DNA of 45,898 nucleotides from Bacteroidaceae bacterium (GTDB taxonomy: Bacteria; Bacteroidota; Bacteroidia; Bacteroidales; Bacteroidaceae): positions 1-45,898 of the forward strand of contig JAFUFW010000004.1 of assembly GCA_017469685.1 (NCBI GenBank), read 5' to 3'. Position 1 is the first letter of the stretch; every line of letters starts with the position of its first letter. The notes under the pieces were generated by a model. It was not told where the DNA came from and did no database searches. It saw nothing but the letters and a program-made list of their open reading frames with translations. Below, in pieces: positions 41,536 to 45,898 of this stretch. The position numbers and the translations under genes were made by a program.

Positions 41536-41587
41536 CAAAGATATACATTATATATGAAACTCTATTTGTCTATTTTTAACAAAATGA
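41536..41587 (-). promoter_or_regulatory. Promoter and upstream element of the protease gene
   Basis: TATCTTTG (41536-41543) on the minus strand, preceded by the A/T-rich element at 41564-41587 (TCATTTTGTTAAAAATAGAC and on) shared with the decayed gene's promoter at 37989. The leader is about 100 bases. Confidence 0.6.
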
Positions 41588-41596
41588 CTGAGCTTA

Positions 41597-41640
41597 CCAA
41601 AAAACTCCGGGCACCTGCGCTGAGGTGTCCGGAGTTTTTA
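41597..41640 (-). terminator. Rho-independent terminator of the giant surface-protein gene
   Basis: AACTCCGGACACCT pairs with AGGTGCCCGGAGTT (14-base stem with one G-T pair), with a T-run after it on both strands. It lies just after the stop codon of the cysteine-rich gene. Confidence 0.85.
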
Positions 41641-41655
41641 TTGTTAGCATGTGAT

Positions 41656-44600
41656 TTACTTCACAGCCACTTTCGTTCCGTTCACGATGTTGACGCCACG
41701 GCTGACATCGCTGAGGCGGCGGCCAGCAATGTCATAGACGCCAACCACAGCGCCGCGTTCGCTGTTCATTGCAGCGTTGATGCCGGTGACTATGGCCTTG
41801 TTGATAGTGGCCTCGTTAGCGCCGAACCATACGTCGTCAATGACGGAGTTGTCGAGCGTCAGCTTCAGCACAGGCAGGGCGAACTGGCTCTTCTGCGCGC
41901 CTTCGAGGGTTACGGCATACTTCACGTCGCCAGTGCCACGGTCGATGACAACCTCGTTCTGGGCGTATGCGGGCAGGCTGTAGGAGAAGGTGCCGTCCTC
42001 GTTCTGGCTGACGACAACGCCCTCGACGGTGAACTCAGGAATGACGGCGCCCGTCACAGGCATGGTGAAGCCGCTGTAAGTGATGTTCACCTCGCCCGGA
42101 TCTTCGGCAGGCATGATGGTCACCGTCTGCTCGCCGGTGGCCTCGCCCTGCTTGCCCGTCTGCGGGTGGGAGACGATCTGCATGAGCGCGCCGTCGAAGA
42201 TGAGAGGCTTCACGCCTACCCATGTCAGCTCAGCAGGCACCTCCTTGCAGATGGTCACCCACGAGTCGCCGGCCTTGAGCACCAGCTCGGCTGCTTCGAT
42301 GGTTATCTTATCGTAGGTATAGCCATATTTAAGCATCTCGGGGAAGTCGTTTTCGCCAAGAGGTATGTAGAAGATCTCGCTGGTGACGACGTGTGCCGTC
42401 TTCGAGGTGGGTGGCAGCTCCTTGCCGCTGACGTCGCCCGAGAGGCTCACCGTCAGCTTCACGGCTACCTCATCCTCTGCGATTTCGTTCTCGTCGAGAT
42501 AGTTGGTGGCGAAAGTAACCTTCAGCGGTTCATCGGCAGAAAGCATGGTGGGCTCGGCCTCCGTGCCGCTGGCGATGCTGAACTCAGGAGCAAGCAGCTC
42601 AACGCGGTGGCGCACGGAGATGATGTAAGATGTCTTCGACGACTTGTAGTAGTCATTGCCAGAGAAGGAAGCGGTAATCGTAGCGGTACCTGCATGGATA
42701 GGCTTCACCACGCCTGTAGAGGCATCGACAACGGCCACGCTGTTGTCCGACGACGTCCACTTCACGGTCATGCCATCCTCTGGCAGTGCCAGCTTGGGAG
42801 CGTCCATAGGCTCACCAATATATGCTATGAGAGCATCATCGCCGGCCTCAACGCTCATCTCCGGTTCTGCCTTCTTTATGGTGAAGCCTACGGTAATCTC
42901 AGGAGCTGTGAACTCCGTGGTGGCACCGGAGGCTATAAGCACTTCCGTCAGGCTGATGACTTCCTTATCGCCAGCCGATGCCTTGCTGAGCACACCTGCC
43001 ACATCTGGCGTCACGGTCAGCTTCATGCCATTGACTTCGATCTTGGTGGTGCCTCCGAGGGCTGTCTCTGCGACTTTGCTGAGAGCCGCCACGGCATCGT
43101 GGCCCGTTGATGTGAAGGTCACAGTCTGTGCTGCGGGTTCCTCGCCATAGATCCAAGTGAAGTTGAGAGTTTTCTTATCGGCCTTCAAGGCATAGTCTGA
43201 GCCATCATAGTCGAATAAGCGGGTCTCGGTGTGAGTGTCATCGTTGCAGCAGACGCGCTGCTCCAGACCCTTGAGTGCAGGCGTAGCCTCGCGAACGACC
43301 TTCCAGTCACCCCAGTCGTGCCCCGTGCGCGGATCTTTCTGGCCTCTCTTTACCAAGGCCTTGCAGAACTTACAGTATGCATCGCCCGTAAAGCCGTCTA
43401 CGGTGCAGGTGGGATTAACGTAATTATCGTTCTCGTAGACGTTAGCCCAGGTATTGTTCCACTCTTCCGACATTCCATACTTGCCGTGCTTGACTGGTGT
43501 TTTGCTGCCCTTGACGGTCTTGTGGCAACGGTTGCAAAGATAGTCGCCGCTGTAGCCATTCTTTGCGTCTGAAGGTGTGCCATTGTTATAGGCGCAGTAA
43601 GATATGTCCTCTGTGCCGGCGATGGGCGCCTCAGCGCGGTCGTGGCCCAAAGCGGGGATACGTTCGCCCTCATTGATGACGGCTCCGCAGTCTACGCAAA
43701 CGTCGTCGGGCTCATGACCATAGCCTTCGCAGGTTGGTTCTAAACGCTCACCCTTCTCTGTGCCGCCACTATGGTCGCAGCTGCCGATGTAAGCCTCAAG
43801 GCCTACAGCGCCTTCGGGCATCGTGAAGGTAATGACCTTAGAGTTCATGTTAGGTGTGACGGCAGGCATTGGCACGAGCGGGCCACCCTCCCAGTACTGG
43901 TCTTTCCAGTAGGAGCCATCAGTCCACTTCGAGCCGGGAACCTTGTCGTAGGTGATGGTTACCGTGGTGCCAGGAGTGGTAGCGTCGACATTAGCAGTGC
44001 CGCCATAGACCATGACGGGATATGTGCCATAGTCGTAGTGCTTCTTCTCAACATAGGGGCACCAGACACATGCGCGCTGAATAGTGCCTCCCTTCGTAGC
44101 CGTAGCCTTGTTGACGATACTCCAGGGCTCGAAGGTGTGACGCACGGCATTAACTTGGTCGCAGCTCTCGCAATGTGAGTAGTGCTGAACAGAGCTATAG
44201 CCTGCTTTGCCCGACTCAAAGTTAGCATAGCTGAGATCGTAGAAGTGATGCGTATGTGGCAGTTTGTCGATGTTCTCGGTCTTCGTAATGCCACAGACTG
44301 TACACTTAATTTCCTGCTTGCCAAGCTTCTTCTCGGTGGGTTCGACGGTTACCACGGGCGAGCTCCAGGTGTGGATCTCTGCCGGATCTGTACTAAGTAC
44401 GCCGCAGATGCAGGAGAACCAGTGGTCTGTCATACTGTAGTAAACTTGGTCGAAGACGTGGACATGGCCGGGCTCCACCTTCGGGATTATTTCCTTATTC
44501 TTTGTCTCGCAGTCCATACAAGTCTGCTCGCGCAGGCCCTCTTGAGCATCAGTTGCAGCGCGTACGAGCTTCCATTCGCCAAAGCGGTGCTTCGACACTT

Positions 44601-45898
44601 TCTTCACCCCGCTACATTCGCCTAAGCACATGTAGGAGTGTGTGCCGTCGCCATTATTAACATAGTGACCGAAGACGTGCTGGGGATTGATGACAACGGT
44701 GTTGGACTGTGCGCTGCCGTTGGCGTTGGAGACTACGCAGTAGAACTTATGATTGATTGAGCCGTCGCAGTCGTCAGTATGTACGAGTGCTGTCAGCGTG
44801 GCAGTGTGTGTGCCAGAGAAATATCCATCCTCATCTTCGAGGGCCTTTACATTTCCGCTCTTCTGCAACCAATACCACTGATAGGTCAGGTCCTTACCTC
44901 CGGCACGCACCTTGAAGGAGGCGAAGCGGTCGGGGTCTGTCGTCCAGGCACTGGTGTTGGTCTTGCCGGTGTAGTCCTTAGGCTGGTTGATGATGTATGG
45001 TGAGCCATCCTCGGGTATGGTCACGAAGGGAACGCTGACGGTGTTCATCAGCTGGTCGCAGATGGCGCATGAGATCCTGGCGGTGCCGTTCCTACGGCTT
45101 ACGGGGTCAGGCTCTACGATGTTCACGGGCACGCCCTCGGTGTGGATGGCGCGGTCAACGGCAAGTCCACAGTCGGCACATACGTGCCAGTGTGCCTTGT
45201 GGTCGGAGCTCCAAGAGGTGCTAACGTTCGTGTGGGCGCAGTCGGCTTCGTGCTCGCAGAGCTCGAGGCATTGGTTGTCCTCATAGCACCAATGTTCGGC
45301 GAAGTCGTCGCTCTCTACGCAGAGCTCATGGTCGCAACCTTCCGCCTCTGTGTTGGCGAGGCAGCAGGTCGGGCAAAGGTCGCAATACTCGCAAGGCTCA
45401 TCGCCTTCGTAGCACTCGTCACACTGCGGGCAAATGAAGTGGTCGAACGAGTCGGAGTCGTCGCCATCAGGGCAGTAGCCATGGTCGCAATGGTAGCTTG
45501 AGGCGCAGTTCTCACACTTGCCGCAGTACTCACAAAGATCATCAAGTTCTGAACATTCACCGCAGTCGGTGCAGATATGGTCTTCCCACTCGTCGCCATC
45601 TGGGCATAGGCCATGGCCGCAGTGGTAGTCTTCCTGGCAGTCCTCGCACAAGCCACAGTACTCACACTCGGTGTCCTGAGGACAATGCATACAATTCGGG
45701 CAGAGGTGGTCAGCAAAGTCAGAAGAGAAAATGCAGAATCCATGCGTGCAGTCCTCATCATTCTCTGTGAAGTCGGAACAGCAAATCTCGCAATATCCGC
45801 AATCGTTGCATAGATCGATACCTAACGCCTCAGTGCAACGGTCGCATAAATCACATTTATATCCTTCCTCCTCACAACAAATTGAACAATGATCACCT
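41656..45898 (-). CDS. Giant cysteine-rich surface protein with Big_2-like domain and T9SS-type tail (5' end outside window)
   Basis: The reading frame is open from the window edge (codons from 45897) to the stop at 41656, at least 1413 residues; an internal Met at 45690 is not the start. In order: tandem Cys/His repeats of 44-48 residues (CEYCGLCEDC, HCGHGLCPDGDE, DHICTDCGEC), an Ig-like segment (about 45200-44650), several modules of the type GHxWxxW...C-x-x-C known mainly from Firmicutes surface proteins (about 44650-43250), Ig-like regions, a Big_2-like domain (VKWTSSDNSVAVVDASTGVV), more beta domains and the tail VYDIAGRRLSDVSRGVNIV...KVAVK. It is probably anchored at the cell surface; the ligand is unknown. 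The paired cysteines could bind metal or form disulfides. Confidence 0.8.
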   Translation of the reverse strand, partial: GDHCSICCEEEGYKCDLCDRCTEALGIDLCNDCGYCEICCSDFTENDEDCTHGFCIFSSDFADHLCPNCMHCPQDTECEYCGLCEDCQEDYHCGHGLCPDGDEWEDHICTDCGECSELDDLCEYCGKCENCASSYHCDHGYCPDGDDSDSFDHFICPQCDECYEGDEPCEYCDLCPTCCLANTEAEGCDHELCVESDDFAEHWCYEDNQCLELCEHEADCAHTNVSTSWSSDHKAHWHVCADCGLAVDRAIHTEGVPVNIVEPDPVSRRNGTARISCAICDQLMNTVSVPFVTIPEDGSPYIINQPKDYTGKTNTSAWTTDPDRFASFKVRAGGKDLTYQWYWLQKSGNVKALEDEDGYFSGTHTATLTALVHTDDCDGSINHKFYCVVSNANGSAQSNTVVINPQHVFGHYVNNGDGTHSYMCLGECSGVKKVSKHRFGEWKLVRAATDAQEGLREQTCMDCETKNKEIIPKVEPGHVHVFDQVYYSMTDHWFSCICGVLSTDPAEIHTWSSPVVTVEPTEKKLGKQEIKCTVCGITKTENIDKLPHTHHFYDLSYANFESGKAGYSSVQHYSHCESCDQVNAVRHTFEPWSIVNKATATKGGTIQRACVWCPYVEKKHYDYGTYPVMVYGGTANVDATTPGTTVTITYDKVPGSKWTDGSYWKDQYWEGGPLVPMPAVTPNMNSKVITFTMPEGAVGLEAYIGSCDHSGGTEKGERLEPTCEGYGHEPDDVCVDCGAVINEGERIPALGHDRAEAPIAGTEDISYCAYNNGTPSDAKNGYSGDYLCNRCHKTVKGSKTPVKHGKYGMSEEWNNTWANVYENDNYVNPTCTVDGFTGDAYCKFCKALVKRGQKDPRTGHDWGDWKVVREATPALKGLEQRVCCNDDTHTETRLFDYDGSDYALKADKKTLNFTWIYGEEPAAQTVTFTSTGHDAVAALSKVAETALGGTTKIEVNGMKLTVTPDVAGVLSKASAGDKEVISLTEVLIASGATTEFTAPEITVGFTIKKAEPEMSVEAGDDALIAYIGEPMDAPKLALPEDGMTVKWTSSDNSVAVVDASTGVVKPIHAGTATITASFSGNDYYKSSKTSYIISVRHRVELLAPEFSIASGTEAEPTMLSADEPLKVTFATNYLDENEIAEDEVAVKLTVSLSGDVSGKELPPTSKTAHVVTSEIFYIPLGENDFPEMLKYGYTYDKITIEAAELVLKAGDSWVTICKEVPAELTWVGVKPLIFDGALMQIVSHPQTGKQGEATGEQTVTIMPAEDPGEVNITYSGFTMPVTGAVIPEFTVEGVVVSQNEDGTFSYSLPAYAQNEVVIDRGTGDVKYAVTLEGAQKSQFALPVLKLTLDNSVIDDVWFGANEATINKAIVTGINAAMNSERGAVVGVYDIAGRRLSDVSRGVNIVNGTKVAVK
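45259..45810 (-). repeat. Four tandem Cys/His-rich protein repeats
   Basis: Coding units at 45667-45810, 45535-45666, 45394-45534 and 45259-45393 (48, 44, 47 and 45 codons). The shared pattern is C-x2-C-x2-C-x2-C, 4-9 residues, C-x-H-x-x-C, 8-12 residues, H-x-C-x2-C-x2-C, partly degenerate in the last unit. Further related cysteine-rich sequence continues to the window edge. Confidence 0.8.

Noticed and set aside
41530-43110. Plus-strand open frame of 526 codons
   Set aside because: Antisense to the giant surface protein, whose domains and T9SS tail read clearly on the minus strand.
45259-45898. Repeats considered as a CRISPR array
   Set aside because: The units are 132-144 bases, in frame, diverged at DNA level and conserved at protein level, with no spacer-repeat alternation.
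1-45898. tRNA, rRNA or riboswitch genes
   Set aside because: Reading the spacers on both strands showed no cloverleaf with T-loop consensus, rRNA segment or recognisable riboswitch core.

Overview
The window looks like chromosomal DNA from a Bacteroidales bacterium, most like Prevotellaceae. Four things point there: promoters of the TAnnTTTG type without Shine-Dalgarno leaders, a PorP/SprF-GldK-GldL-GldM-GldN block (core of the type IX secretion system, T9SS), secreted proteins ending in the short Y-N/D-x-x-G...G-x-K C-terminal tail, and Bacteroidales-style proteins (calycin-like, PCMD-like, SpeB-type peptidase). The assignment is an inference from protein families and signals, not from a database search. 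Almost every gene is on the minus strand; only rsmA and a radical SAM gene are on the plus strand.

Layout. 1-4200: acpP-fabF-rnc-GH3 (fatty acid synthesis and RNase III). 4235-6748: murF-pdxB. 6879-10815: a three-gene unit coding a calycin/InlB-like surface protein, a BRO/DinD-like protein joined to it by an ATGA overlap, and a dockerin-bearing exported protein. 11131-13914: pyrH, then surE-lpxB. 13948-19749: a 1933-residue alpha-2-macroglobulin-like protein. 19836-22342: pepD and a flippase-like membrane protein. 22509-23321: rsmA (+). 23322-23914: about 590 bases with no convincing gene. 23915-27638: CoA-transferase and an unusually short priA. 27696-34563: the T9SS block plus a small outer-membrane barrel. 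34788-36853: polyprenyl synthase, aroQ and an O-methyltransferase. 37014-37796: radical SAM gene (+). 37797-39242: a decayed exported-protein remnant and a STAND-like ATPase. 39394-41433: SpeB-like protease with a T9SS tail. 41656-45898: the 3' part of a giant cysteine-rich T9SS-tail protein whose 5' end lies outside the window.

How it fits together. The window holds both secretion machinery and at least three probable cargo proteins with the same tail. The housekeeping genes cover lipid A (lpxB), peptidoglycan (murF), isoprenoid, B6 and nucleotide metabolism.

The less ordinary signals are at DNA level: a 20-base motif present five times in unrelated frames; an extended promoter architecture (CCTAATC repeats, TTTTnn, TAnnTTTG) at four genes; 6-3-6 hairpins placed 6-7 bases before three start codons; GC-rich palindromic elements lying inside priA and the macroglobulin gene; and a heptamer repeat just before a T9SS tail that could act as a frame switch. 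At protein level the standouts are tandem Cys/His repeats in the giant surface protein, a PriA without room for its winged-helix domain, a glycine-rich insert in GldL, and a SpeB-like protease without the NWGW motif.
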